DNA from: an uncultured Chitinophagaceae bacterium
GTDB lineage: Bacteria; Bacteroidota; Bacteroidia; Chitinophagales; Chitinophagaceae
NCBI GenBank assembly: GCA_934502905.1
Contig: CAKSVK010000035.1
Span: 1 to 24,239 of the forward strand
Direction: 5' to 3'
DNA: 24,239 nucleotides
Part shown: positions 1-6,913 of the stretch, piece after piece
Layout of the letters: each line of letters starts with the position of its first letter
How positions within the stretch are numbered: the stretch's first letter is position 1
Position numbers and translations under genes: made by a program
The notes under the pieces: generated by a model
Told to the model about the DNA's origin: nothing
The model's database searches: none
Seen by the model: only the letters and a program-made list of their open reading frames with translations

Positions 1-2445
1 CCAGTACAGTTCAACGGGCGTTTCGATTTCCTGAAAAACGGTTATGATATGGATTTTTTGCTGGAGTCGCCCAAGGCCACCCTGGAGGAAATCATCAGCG
101 CGATACCGCCTGATATGGATCACTGGCTGGACAATACAACGGTAAAAGGAGACGCCGCATTACGTTTATCGCTGAAGGGCGCTTATATTGTTGAAACCGG
201 GAGCATGCCTACGCTGGAGGTTTCTTCCACCATCCGGAAGGGGTATATTGCGCATACCCGGGCGCCGGTTCCTGTCAATAACTTATATGTAACGTTGAAA
301 GCAGAACTTCCTTCGCTGAATACTGATAGCATGGATATACAGCTGGATTCTGTCTATTTCAATATAGGCCAGGGATACTTCGGCGGCAGTTCCCATACCA
401 TTGGTCTGGAGCAGCCTTATATAAAGTCGCACATCAAAACGGATCTGGATCTGCAGCATTGGGGACAGGCGCTGGGGATAGCGGCTTTTGATGTAAAAGG
501 AAAACTGACCGCAGAATTGACCACGGAAGGACGCTTTGAAAGGACGCAAAATCCGCGGAAGTGGAAAAAAGATCTGATCATCACCAGCATACCTGTATTC
601 ATGCTGCAGGCGGCAATGAAAGACGGCTATTTTAAGTATGCCCGATTGCCGCAGCCCGTCACCGATATCAATTTTTCGGTTCGCAGCCATTGCCCGGACA
701 GCCTATACCGGCATACCCAGCTTACGATTACAGGACTAAATGCAACTGCGCTCCATAACAGGATCAACGGAAACATCAGGATATCTTCCCCCGAGGAACC
801 GGATGTGGACGTTTCCTTACATACGAATATCAACCTGGCGGAATTAAAGCAGGTGATACCCATGGACAGCGTCGGGCTTTCGGGTATGCTTTCACTGGAT
901 GCGGAGGTAAAGGGGCGTTACAGCACGGAAAAGAAAACTTTTCCTGTATCCCGTGTATCATTGAGCCTGAAAGGAGGGGAGCTGAAAACGGCTTATTACC
1001 CGCATCCTGTCAAGAATATAGGTATCGTTGCCGAAATATTGAATACTGCCGGCGATATATCCCGGACAACGATTTCCATAAAACCGCTTCAATTTGAATT
1101 TGAAGGACATCCTTTTACTGCCAATGCCCTGTTTGAAAACCCGGAAGACCTTCAATATGATGTGCAGGCAAACGGGGTCATAGATGTCGGGAAGATATAC
1201 CGGGTATTCGCGGTCAACCATTATGACCTGGATGGGGAAATCGCTGCCAACCTCAGCCTGAAGGGAAAGCTGAGCGATGCCGCCGCCGGCAGGTATAACC
1301 GGCTCTATAACCAGGGAACACTGGATGTAAAAGACATCGTACTACAGGCAGATGATTTCCCCAAGCCGTTTTTCGTCAATACCGGCAAATTCAGCTTTAA
1401 GCAGGATAAAATGAATTTTGATGCATTTGAAGCCCGGTATGGCGCTTCCCGGATTTCCATGAACGGATACCTGGATAATGTAGTAAATTACCTGACAGGC
1501 AGCAGCGAGGTTTTGCGGGGTACTTTCCATTTACGCACCCCCAGGATCGATTTGAAGGAGTTTACCGCTTTTGCCGGGGAGGCGGATCAGATGGAAGAGG
1601 CGGAAGGTCAGTCCCCTGCTGAATCCGGTGTGATCATGGTGCCGGCTAACCTGTCGGTAAAAGTAAATGCTGTGGCGGATAGCATTGTATATGAAAGTTT
1701 GTTGCTGCGGAATTTTAAAGGACAGCTGGTGGTGGATACAGGCGCCATTGCCATGGTTAAGACCGGATTCTCCCTGGTGGACGCTCCTTTTGTATTCGAC
1801 GGAAATTATAAAGGATATGGTCCCCGCAACGGGCAGTTTAAGTTTTCCGCAAAAGCCAGTTCGTTTTCAATTGCCAGGGCTTATGACGAGATCGTTCTTT
1901 TCCGCGAAATGGCCAGCTCTGCTAAAGGATTGGAAGGGATCATAGGGCTGGATTACACCATTGGCGGCCGGCTCAATGAAAATATGGAAATCGTATTACC
2001 TTCCTTAAAAGGAGGCGGTGTGCTGTCGTTAAAGAAAGTAAAGCTCAAAGGGTTTAAGCTGATGAATGCCGTTGGCAAAAGCACCGAACGCAGCGAGCTT
2101 GAGGATGCTGATGTTTCCGGCATAGATATCAGGTCAACGGTGAACAATAATATCCTGACCATTGACAGGGTAAAAATGCGTATTGCCGGATTGCGCCCCA
2201 GGTTTGAAGGACAGGTAAGCCTGGATGGTGACCTGAACCTGAAAGGCAGGCTGGGATTGCCCCCTCTCGGTATCTTTGGCATACCGTTTATGGTTTCCGG
2301 TACAAGCAGCGATCCGGAAGTAAAGTTGAAGAGGGATAAGAGCGGGAAGGTATTACAGGAAAAAGAGGATACGGGGGAAACAGGAGATGTGCAGGAAAAA
2401 GTAGAAAGTCCTGCAGGTGAACAGCCTCCCCCTGTTGAGTTATAG
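1..2445 (+). CDS. AsmA-like family protein, 5' end outside window
   Basis: The frame is open from the first base, so this is the C-terminal 814 residues of a longer protein. The visible part is a long run of amphipathic beta-strands with repeated phrases of the form 'sLKG..lsl..' and 'v.G.i.v'. Near the C-terminus a module containing 'MNAVGKSTERSELED', 'IDRVKMRI' and 'FGIPFMVSGTSSDPEVKLK' (about residues 690-780) matches the AsmA C-terminal region. AsmA-like proteins are envelope proteins anchored by one N-terminal helix (here outside the window) and are thought to act in lipid transport or outer-membrane homeostasis. The last ~35 residues are charged and proline-rich and look disordered. Function in this organism is inferred from the family only. 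The antisense 184-residue open frame over its 3' end is a shadow. Confidence 0.85.
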   Translation, partial: PVQFNGRFDFLKNGYDMDFLLESPKATLEEIISAIPPDMDHWLDNTTVKGDAALRLSLKGAYIVETGSMPTLEVSSTIRKGYIAHTRAPVPVNNLYVTLKAELPSLNTDSMDIQLDSVYFNIGQGYFGGSSHTIGLEQPYIKSHIKTDLDLQHWGQALGIAAFDVKGKLTAELTTEGRFERTQNPRKWKKDLIITSIPVFMLQAAMKDGYFKYARLPQPVTDINFSVRSHCPDSLYRHTQLTITGLNATALHNRINGNIRISSPEEPDVDVSLHTNINLAELKQVIPMDSVGLSGMLSLDAEVKGRYSTEKKTFPVSRVSLSLKGGELKTAYYPHPVKNIGIVAEILNTAGDISRTTISIKPLQFEFEGHPFTANALFENPEDLQYDVQANGVIDVGKIYRVFAVNHYDLDGEIAANLSLKGKLSDAAAGRYNRLYNQGTLDVKDIVLQADDFPKPFFVNTGKFSFKQDKMNFDAFEARYGASRISMNGYLDNVVNYLTGSSEVLRGTFHLRTPRIDLKEFTAFAGEADQMEEAEGQSPAESGVIMVPANLSVKVNAVADSIVYESLLLRNFKGQLVVDTGAIAMVKTGFSLVDAPFVFDGNYKGYGPRNGQFKFSAKASSFSIARAYDEIVLFREMASSAKGLEGIIGLDYTIGGRLNENMEIVLPSLKGGGVLSLKKVKLKGFKLMNAVGKSTERSELEDADVSGIDIRSTVNNNILTIDRVKMRIAGLRPRFEGQVSLDGDLNLKGRLGLPPLGIFGIPFMVSGTSSDPEVKLKRDKSGKVLQEKEDTGETGDVQEKVESPAGEQPPPVEL

Positions 2446-2900
2446 CTTTCTACCGGGTTCTTCTTTAAACGCCGATGGTAGCAAACCATAAGGGATTTTT
2501 GTGGCAAATAGCAAGGGCTTTACCCTGATCGGATGGATGCATTGCCTTCAATGAAGAAAAGTGTAAGTCTTCCGGGAGTGACCAAAAGCCCGTTGCATGA
2601 GGGCATGCAACAGGGACGGTCTGTTGCCCTGTATGTGTCCTCACGTGCAGGGCAAACGTTTTTTACGGACTTTGCGTATCCGATTTATGCAGGCGCAGAT
2701 CTCCTGTCACGGACCAATGATCGGGTTGATGTTTCCTTTTCCAAACGTCTTTCTTCATAGCAATGGGGTTGGAAACCTATTTTACGCTATTGTACATCCA
2801 TCTTTAGTAAATATTTAAGAAGGCTTAAACACGTTAGGCACTATTTTAGCGTTTTATTTCTTTCCTTCCGTTTTAGTGATCATAGATGTAGGTTTATTGT
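2446..2900. other. Intergenic gap with hairpins, no gene supported
   Basis: This 455-base gap holds two adjacent hairpins ending in a T-run (2589-2664, listed separately) and an AT-rich second half leading to the next gene. A 75-codon open frame from 2533 lies across both hairpins, has no family resemblance and is not called. TAGGTTTA at 2889-2896, five bases before the ATG at 2901, is one base off the Bacteroidota -7 promoter element and may drive the next gene. Confidence 0.5.
2589..2664 (+). terminator. Tandem hairpins with T6 tail downstream of AsmA gene
   Basis: The first hairpin is GTTGCATG (2592-2599), loop AGGG, CATGCAAC (2604-2611). Its stem extends by CCC/GGG across one bulged A. 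The second is TTGCCCTG (2624-2631) pairing with CAGGGCAA (2648-2655), followed by ACG and six T (2659-2664). The T-run on the + strand makes an intrinsic terminator likely, placed about 200 bases after the AsmA stop codon. Confidence 0.6.
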
Positions 2901-3524
2901 ATGAAGCATATTGGCAGTGCTGTTCTATTTCCGATTTTCCTGGTGGTACTATGTGCTGCTCAACCCTGCCATGCCCAGGATTCACTTGTATTACCCCTGC
3001 GTACCAAACTGGTCAATATGGCTGTTCAGCTCAACTGGAAAATAAATTTTGTGGGAGATAGTGTTGACTTTATCATTGAGCGGTCGAAAGATGCCCGCCG
3101 GTTTGAAGTGCTTTCCCGGCAGCGGTTTTTGCGTCCGGATGGTGATAACGGATATATTTTTACTGATAACTTTCCCTATACGGACAGTGGGTTTTACCGG
3201 GTAAAATGGCTGGGACAGGAAATGGAGCCGGTGTTTACGGAAGTGTCCAAAATTGACAATCCTGTTCAACCGAAAATTGAATTGAATGTTATGCCCAATC
3301 CCGTATTTAACAATGCTACCCTGATCATCAACCACGAAGAACTGGGAGAGATAGCCTGCATCCTTTACGATATGAGCGGCAAAAGCATCCGCAGTTACAA
3401 TTTTAAAAAGACCACTCCTTATATGCAGCATATCCTCGATATGTATACAGTGCCCAAAGGCAGCTACATTTTAAATGTCCGTGGCGCAACATTCAACGAG
3501 AGTAAAAGGATACTGAAGCAATAG
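2901..3524 (+). CDS. Small T9SS-sorted protein (linker domain plus type A sorting domain)
   Basis: 207 residues. An N-terminal signal peptide covers about residues 1-25 (hydrophobic 'AVLFPIFLVVLCAA', probable cleavage after CHA-Q). Residues ~38-118 resemble the FN3-like module that often precedes type IX sorting signals in Bacteroidota ('VQLNW...FIIERSKDARRFEVL...FTDNFP..DSGFYRVKW'). Residues ~127-207 fit the type A C-terminal sorting domain: 'NVMPNPVFNNATL', 'ILYDMSGKSI', 'GSYILNVRG' and terminal 'KRILKQ'. Proteins with this signal cross the outer membrane by the type IX system and are attached to the surface or released. No catalytic domain is visible, so its own job is unknown. It is followed 19 bases later by the SCO gene, which seems to have its own promoter. 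Confidence 0.85.
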   Translation: MKHIGSAVLFPIFLVVLCAAQPCHAQDSLVLPLRTKLVNMAVQLNWKINFVGDSVDFIIERSKDARRFEVLSRQRFLRPDGDNGYIFTDNFPYTDSGFYRVKWLGQEMEPVFTEVSKIDNPVQPKIELNVMPNPVFNNATLIINHEELGEIACILYDMSGKSIRSYNFKKTTPYMQHILDMYTVPKGSYILNVRGATFNESKRILKQ

Positions 3525-3530
3525 AACGAT

Positions 3531-3538
3531 TATCTTTG
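3531..3538 (+). promoter_or_regulatory. Bacteroidota -7 promoter element before the SCO gene
   Basis: TATCTTTG is an exact match to the TAnnTTTG consensus of the Bacteroidota primary sigma factor. Only five bases separate it from the ATG at 3544, so a transcript from here would be leaderless or nearly so. No clear TTTG -33 element is seen at normal spacing. Confidence 0.55.
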
Positions 3539-3543
3539 CGCCC

Positions 3544-4239
3544 ATGAGCAAGAAGTCACTTTTGGCAATTGGTTTGACGGCGCTTCTTCCCCTGGCCTGC
3601 TATTTTTTAGTTGATTATTTCGGAACCCGTGCTGTAAAAATGCCTCCAAGGTATTTTTTTGATTCTGTAGTGACCCGGACCGACTATGGCAAAACTTACG
3701 AGGATACCATCTGGCATAAAGTAAGGAATTTTACACTTACCAATCAATTAGGGCAAAAAGTGTCACTGAGTGACCTGGACGGGAAAATTATTGTCGCTGA
3801 TTTTTTCTTCACCTCCTGTCCAAGCATCTGTCCCGCGCTGACCCGCAATATGAAACGCCTGCAGGATGCATTTAATAAAACAGATACAGTCGTGCGCTTT
3901 TTATCATTCAGCGTGGATCCGGTAAGAGACTCTGCAGAAAGGCTGAACAGGTATGCGCAGAAGTACGGGATCAACAATGATACCTGGTGGCTGCTTACGG
4001 GCGACAAAGACGAGATTTATGATATAGCCAAAAAAGAGTTCAAGGCTAATATTGCCGATACAGGGGTGGATACCAACTTTATTCATACAGAACATTTCTT
4101 TATCCTGGATAAAGAGCGTGTGGTGAGGGGATGGTACAAGGGACTGGATAGCCTGCACCTGAATCAACTGGCGGACGATGTGGTATTGCTGATGCTGGAA
4201 AAGGACAAAAAGAAAAAAAGAAATTTATTCAGAAAATAG
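3544..4239 (+). CDS. SCO family protein (SCO1/SenC/PrrC)
   Basis: 231 residues with an N-terminal membrane anchor (residues ~5-25) and a thioredoxin-like domain facing the periplasm. The copper-binding Cys pair is in 'FFFTSCPSICPAL' (C92, C96), followed by 'FSVDPVRDS' and a conserved His in 'FIHTEHFFILDKE' (H181 by alignment, H184 nearby). SCO proteins deliver copper to, or reduce the thiols of, the CuA site of cytochrome c oxidase. The next gene starts 9 nt after the stop and encodes a DUF420 membrane protein, a common partner of SCO in respiratory gene neighbourhoods, which supports a role in oxidase assembly. The C-terminus is very basic ('KDKKKKRNLFRK'). Confidence 0.92.
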   Translation: MSKKSLLAIGLTALLPLACYFLVDYFGTRAVKMPPRYFFDSVVTRTDYGKTYEDTIWHKVRNFTLTNQLGQKVSLSDLDGKIIVADFFFTSCPSICPALTRNMKRLQDAFNKTDTVVRFLSFSVDPVRDSAERLNRYAQKYGINNDTWWLLTGDKDEIYDIAKKEFKANIADTGVDTNFIHTEHFFILDKERVVRGWYKGLDSLHLNQLADDVVLLMLEKDKKKKRNLFRK

Positions 4240-4248
4240 GATATAGAT

Positions 4249-4827
4249 ATGCTGCAGGCGCAAATAAAAAAAAATGATAAGCTGGCCAAAGTGTTCATCG
4301 GGGTTGTCTCTTTTGTCGTATTCGCCGCCGTTGTGGTGCTGGCGAGGGTAAAAGTGGATGTAAACCTTGGGTTTGACGTACATATATTTGCCCTCTTCAA
4401 CGCCATTATCAACTCTCTGGTATCTGTTCTGCTGGTTATGGGATTATTAGCCGTTAAAAAGAAAAATTTTTTGTTGCATAAAAAAGTAATGCTGGGGGCT
4501 ATCCTGCTCTCTGTATTGTTCCTGGTATCTTATATATGCCATCATTTATTTGCAGGGGAAACCAGGTTTGGAGATGTGAATGGTGATGGCATGGTGACCG
4601 ATGCAGAAAAAGCGGCAGCTACGGGCAGAGGATTGTATTATTTCATATTGATCACGCATATTCCTCTTGCAGGTATTATTCTTCCGTTTATTTTATTTAC
4701 GGCATACAGGGGATTGATTGCTGAATGGCCGCGTCATAAAAAAATAGCGCGTATCACCTGGCCTATATGGTTATATGTATCTGTTACGGGCGTATTGGTG
4801 TATATTATGATCAGCCCGTACTATTGA
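4249..4827 (+). CDS. DUF420 (YozB-like) membrane protein with an EF-hand-like loop
   Basis: 192 residues with five predicted membrane helices: about residues 14-33, 44-70, 80-100, 129-152 and 168-189. The 'LVSYICHHLFAGETRFG' and 'YYFILITHIPLAGIILPF' blocks, with conserved histidines, are typical of DUF420. Family members sit beside cytochrome oxidase and SCO genes; their biochemical role is not established. The loop between helices 3 and 4 carries DVNGDGMVTDAE (residues 109-120), which meets the 12-position EF-hand/dockerin calcium loop pattern (D1, N3, D5, G6, V8, E12). It lies 9 nt after the SCO stop and is probably cotranscribed with it; a strong hairpin follows at 4867-4890. Confidence 0.85.
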   Translation: MLQAQIKKNDKLAKVFIGVVSFVVFAAVVVLARVKVDVNLGFDVHIFALFNAIINSLVSVLLVMGLLAVKKKNFLLHKKVMLGAILLSVLFLVSYICHHLFAGETRFGDVNGDGMVTDAEKAAATGRGLYYFILITHIPLAGIILPFILFTAYRGLIAEWPRHKKIARITWPIWLYVSVTGVLVYIMISPYY

Positions 4828-4866
4828 GAATCCGGAAAAATATTTTGACACCAGGCAGAAAATCAT

Positions 4867-4890
4867 AAAGGCAGCAAATATGCTGCCTTT
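4867..4890. terminator. Bidirectional hairpin between convergent genes
   Basis: A perfect 10-bp stem, AAAGGCAGCA, loop AATA, TGCTGCCTTT. It lies 39 bases after the DUF420 stop and 68 bases after the 3' end of the convergent gene at 4959. The A/T ends of the stem let it act on either strand, although neither strand has a long T-run beyond the stem. Confidence 0.7.
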
Positions 4891-4958
4891 ACAATTGTTA
4901 TGCATAGATTAAGTGTTCTGCATAGTTCTTTCACTGCGCTTGTATAGTTAAAACAAGC

Positions 4959-5276
4959 TTATTGTTCAAGTGCAATTTCTCCTAAATCTGTAGTTTCTCC
5001 TTCTTTCACTTCAACACCTTCTTTAGTTGCATTTTTGAAAGGTGCAGCAGCTTCAATCACTACTGTATAAGTGCCGGGTTTTGCAGCCCCGATTTCAAAG
5101 GCGCCATTGGCAACATCTGCTCTCAATGTATCTGAGCCGGAAATAGCCCATGCTCTTACTGCTCCTTCCGGAGGTGCCACAGTACCTTTAATTCCTCCGT
5201 CGGTAATAACGTTGAATGCGAACAGTCCTGCAGTCAGAATACCCATTGCGGCTAATGATAATTTTGTCTTTTTCAT
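4959..5276 (-). CDS. Small exported protein with carboxypeptidase regulatory-like fold
   Basis: 105 residues. The N-terminus 'MKKTKLSLAAMGILTAGLFAF' is a signal peptide or single anchor. The rest (residues ~28-103) reads as a small beta-sandwich: 'GGIKGTVAPPEGAVRAWAI', 'GAFEIGAAKPGTYTVVIEA', 'GVEVKEGETTDLGEIAL'. This is the pattern of carboxypeptidase regulatory-like (CarboxypepD_reg/DUF2012-type) domains, which usually mediate binding or stability rather than catalysis. It stands alone, convergent with the SCO-DUF420 pair. No exact TAnnTTTG element was found upstream. The specific role is unknown. Confidence 0.7.
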   Translation of the reverse strand: MKKTKLSLAAMGILTAGLFAFNVITDGGIKGTVAPPEGAVRAWAISGSDTLRADVANGAFEIGAAKPGTYTVVIEAAAPFKNATKEGVEVKEGETTDLGEIALEQ

Positions 5277-5531
5277 AATTGTTGTAATTTTTATAAATGT
5301 GTATAATTGGTTATGAATATGTGTAATTCGGTTAACACTTAATCCTTCCAGAGAGAGTTAGGGGAGTATTGACTTGTATAAGACAAGTACCGTTCAGTAA
5401 GCACTACGCCTGTATTAAGACAACTACTATGCCAAAAAATAAACTTTGTTTGTTAAGAAAATTATAAGGGGTGCAGGCAGCAGGATACAAGAGATAGGTT
5501 TCAGGAGGATGGACATCCGGGTACAGGTTAA

Positions 5532-5583
5532 CTTACGTCTTATGATTTACATCTTGTTATGTCTTGCATCTTGCGACTTATAA
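5532..5583 (-). repeat. Degenerate heptamer repeat tract 1
   Basis: Read on the minus strand the tract divides into 7-base units: TTATAAG, TCGCAAG, ATGCAAG, ACATAAC, a 3-base AAG, then ATGTAAA, TCATAAG, ACGTAAG. The loose consensus is nnnnAAG. The + strand string TTACGTCTTATGATTTAC (5533-5550) recurs exactly at 5708-5725 in tract 2. Confidence 0.75.
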
Positions 5584-5612
5584 TTGAATAGGTATCAAAA
5601 TTATTTTTCCGC

Positions 5613-5661
5613 CAGTGGAGACACTGAACATGGCGCGGGGCGTGGTTTGTGGGGACACAAA
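5613..5661 (+). repeat. Pair of small hairpins sharing a GTGGRGACAC core
   Basis: Hairpin one is CAGTG-GAGA-CACTG (5613-5626) and hairpin two is TTTGTG-GGGA-CACAAA (5646-5661), 19 bases apart. Both have perfect stems, and both loops fit the GNRA tetraloop pattern when read as + strand RNA. They sit between the two heptamer tracts. Function unknown. Confidence 0.55.
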
Positions 5662-5706
5662 TCAATTGTTATTGATGACATTTAATAAATTGATTAACGG
5701 ATCATT

Positions 5707-5794
5707 ATTACGTCTTATGATTTACGTCTTGCATCTTGTAACCAGTCTATCACTAACTACTTACTCCTTGTCACTTACTCCTTGCATCCTGCAT
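5707..5794 (-). repeat. Degenerate heptamer repeat tract 2, overlapping a gene end
   Basis: On the minus strand the 88 bases divide into heptamers ATGCAGG, ATGCAAG, GAGTAAG, TGACAAG, GAGTAAG, TAGTTAG, TGATAGA, a 4-base CTGG, then TTACAAG, ATGCAAG, ACGTAAA, TCATAAG, ACGTAAT. The first 24 bases encode the last seven residues and stop codon of the glycosyltransferase. Confidence 0.75.
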
Positions 5795-6904
5795 TTTCTC
5801 GGCCGCCTTACGCGTTATATTGTCCCAGAAAAAATGATCAAAAAAAGAAGATGGTATCTTTTCCCCGAGCAGGGGAATGCTTTGAATAATGGCTTTTGAA
5901 AAGGCGATACTGTCATTGTCCGGAACGATCAGCAGCTTATCGCCCGTGGTAGACAACGGTATGCCATATGCGCCGCTGGCGTATGAGATACTGCTTGTGT
6001 TAACAGACAGGGCTTCTACCAGCTTTGTTTTAATACCACCGCCATCGCTGATAGGATTCAGGAAAATGTCCGCAGCAGTAAAGTACAGGTTAATATCGTC
6101 AACAAAACCGGCAAAGATGATATTGTTCTTTGCATAGCGTTTCAGGTTATCATACCGTTCGGGTAGCTGGCTTCCTGAGATAATCACCCTGTAAGGGATA
6201 TTTTCTTTTTCGAGCGCCGGAACAATATTGTTTATGATATCATCCAGCGCATTCAGGTTGGGCTGGTAGTTAAAAGCAGCACTGAATAGTAATAAAAGCG
6301 TTTCTTCGCTGAAATGGTGCAACGTTGCCACCTTCTGCTTTGCTGATCTTTTTTCTTCCGCTGAAGGAGCGGTATTTTTATTGATACCGTAGGTGACAAC
6401 AATCGACCTTCCGGGAGATACACCATAGTGTTGAATAGCATATTGACGGTCTTCTTCCGAGATGAAAAAACAGGTATCTGCTGTTCGGAATGTATTTTTT
6501 TCGTAGTGCCACAATATTCTCCACCACCATTTTCCGATATCCCTGAAGCGTAGTGCCTCTATATTGTGGGCGTGTATGGTGAGCTGAATACCGGTAAATT
6601 TTTTCAATAGATAGCCGAGCCACCCATAATATGGATGTTCGAGCAATACATGAGAGATGTTATTTTGTTGTATGTATCTCCTGATGCGGAAAAACAGTAT
6701 GGGATTGATATACCTGGATGTTCCCGAGCCCAGCATCGGGAGTATTTCATATGCCTCTGTGTTGTTATCCGCATTTTCCGGAACCGATGCACAGCTCAGG
6801 GAGACATGCTTTGCAAAAGAGCGGTTGAACAGCGCAATACCTTTCTGACCGCCTGTTTTCGGCGGCAGGAACTGGTAAGAAGCAATGCTCAGCACTTTCA
6901 GCAT
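5771..6904 (-). CDS. Glycosyltransferase, GT4-like (GT-B fold)
   Basis: 377 residues. The N-terminal Rossmann half starts 'LSIASYQFLPPKTGGQKGIALFN' with the GG loop near residues 18-19. 'LTIHAHNIEALRF' (109-120) is the usual acceptor-side region. The C-terminal half carries 'LLFSAAFNYQPNLNAL' (204-220), 'NIIFAGFVDDINLYFTAADI' (261-280) and the nucleotide-sugar region 'NPISDGGGIKTKLVEAL' (283-299), with E297 in the usual glutamate position. GT4 enzymes transfer a sugar from an NDP-sugar in polysaccharide or glycolipid synthesis; donor and acceptor cannot be read here. It starts 9 nt after the YfhO-type gene and is probably cotranscribed with it. The terminal MQDARSK and stop are encoded by repeat tract 2, so this tail may not be ancestral. 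Confidence 0.88.
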   Translation of the reverse strand: MLKVLSIASYQFLPPKTGGQKGIALFNRSFAKHVSLSCASVPENADNNTEAYEILPMLGSGTSRYINPILFFRIRRYIQQNNISHVLLEHPYYGWLGYLLKKFTGIQLTIHAHNIEALRFRDIGKWWWRILWHYEKNTFRTADTCFFISEEDRQYAIQHYGVSPGRSIVVTYGINKNTAPSAEEKRSAKQKVATLHHFSEETLLLLFSAAFNYQPNLNALDDIINNIVPALEKENIPYRVIISGSQLPERYDNLKRYAKNNIIFAGFVDDINLYFTAADIFLNPISDGGGIKTKLVEALSVNTSSISYASGAYGIPLSTTGDKLLIVPDNDSIAFSKAIIQSIPLLGEKIPSSFFDHFFWDNITRKAAEKMQDARSK

Positions 6905-6913
6905 GTAACAAAA

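Larger units (their letters stand above)
5277..5770. other. Repeat-rich intergenic region
   Basis: About 490 bases with no supportable gene. An AT-rich part sits next to the start of the minus-strand gene. Then come heptamer tract 1 (5532-5583), two small hairpins with related cores (5613-5626 and 5646-5661) and most of heptamer tract 2 (5707-5794), which continues into the glycosyltransferase 3' end. A 94-codon open frame from 5615 runs through the repeats and is rejected. Confidence 0.7.

Noticed and set aside
1953..2507. 184-codon open frame antisense to the AsmA gene
   Set aside because: Serine/proline-rich shadow of the coding strand with no family resemblance; the + frame is clearly the real gene.
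2533..2760. 75-codon + frame after the AsmA gene
   Set aside because: Lies across two hairpins and a terminator and has no recognisable protein character.
5532..5794. Possible CRISPR array
   Set aside because: Units are 7 bases with no spacers, and there are no cas genes; it is a degenerate heptamer tract.
5615..5899. 94-codon + frame
   Set aside because: Translates the hairpins and heptamer repeats and overlaps the glycosyltransferase antisense; repeated Leu/Thr/Ser is a repeat artefact.
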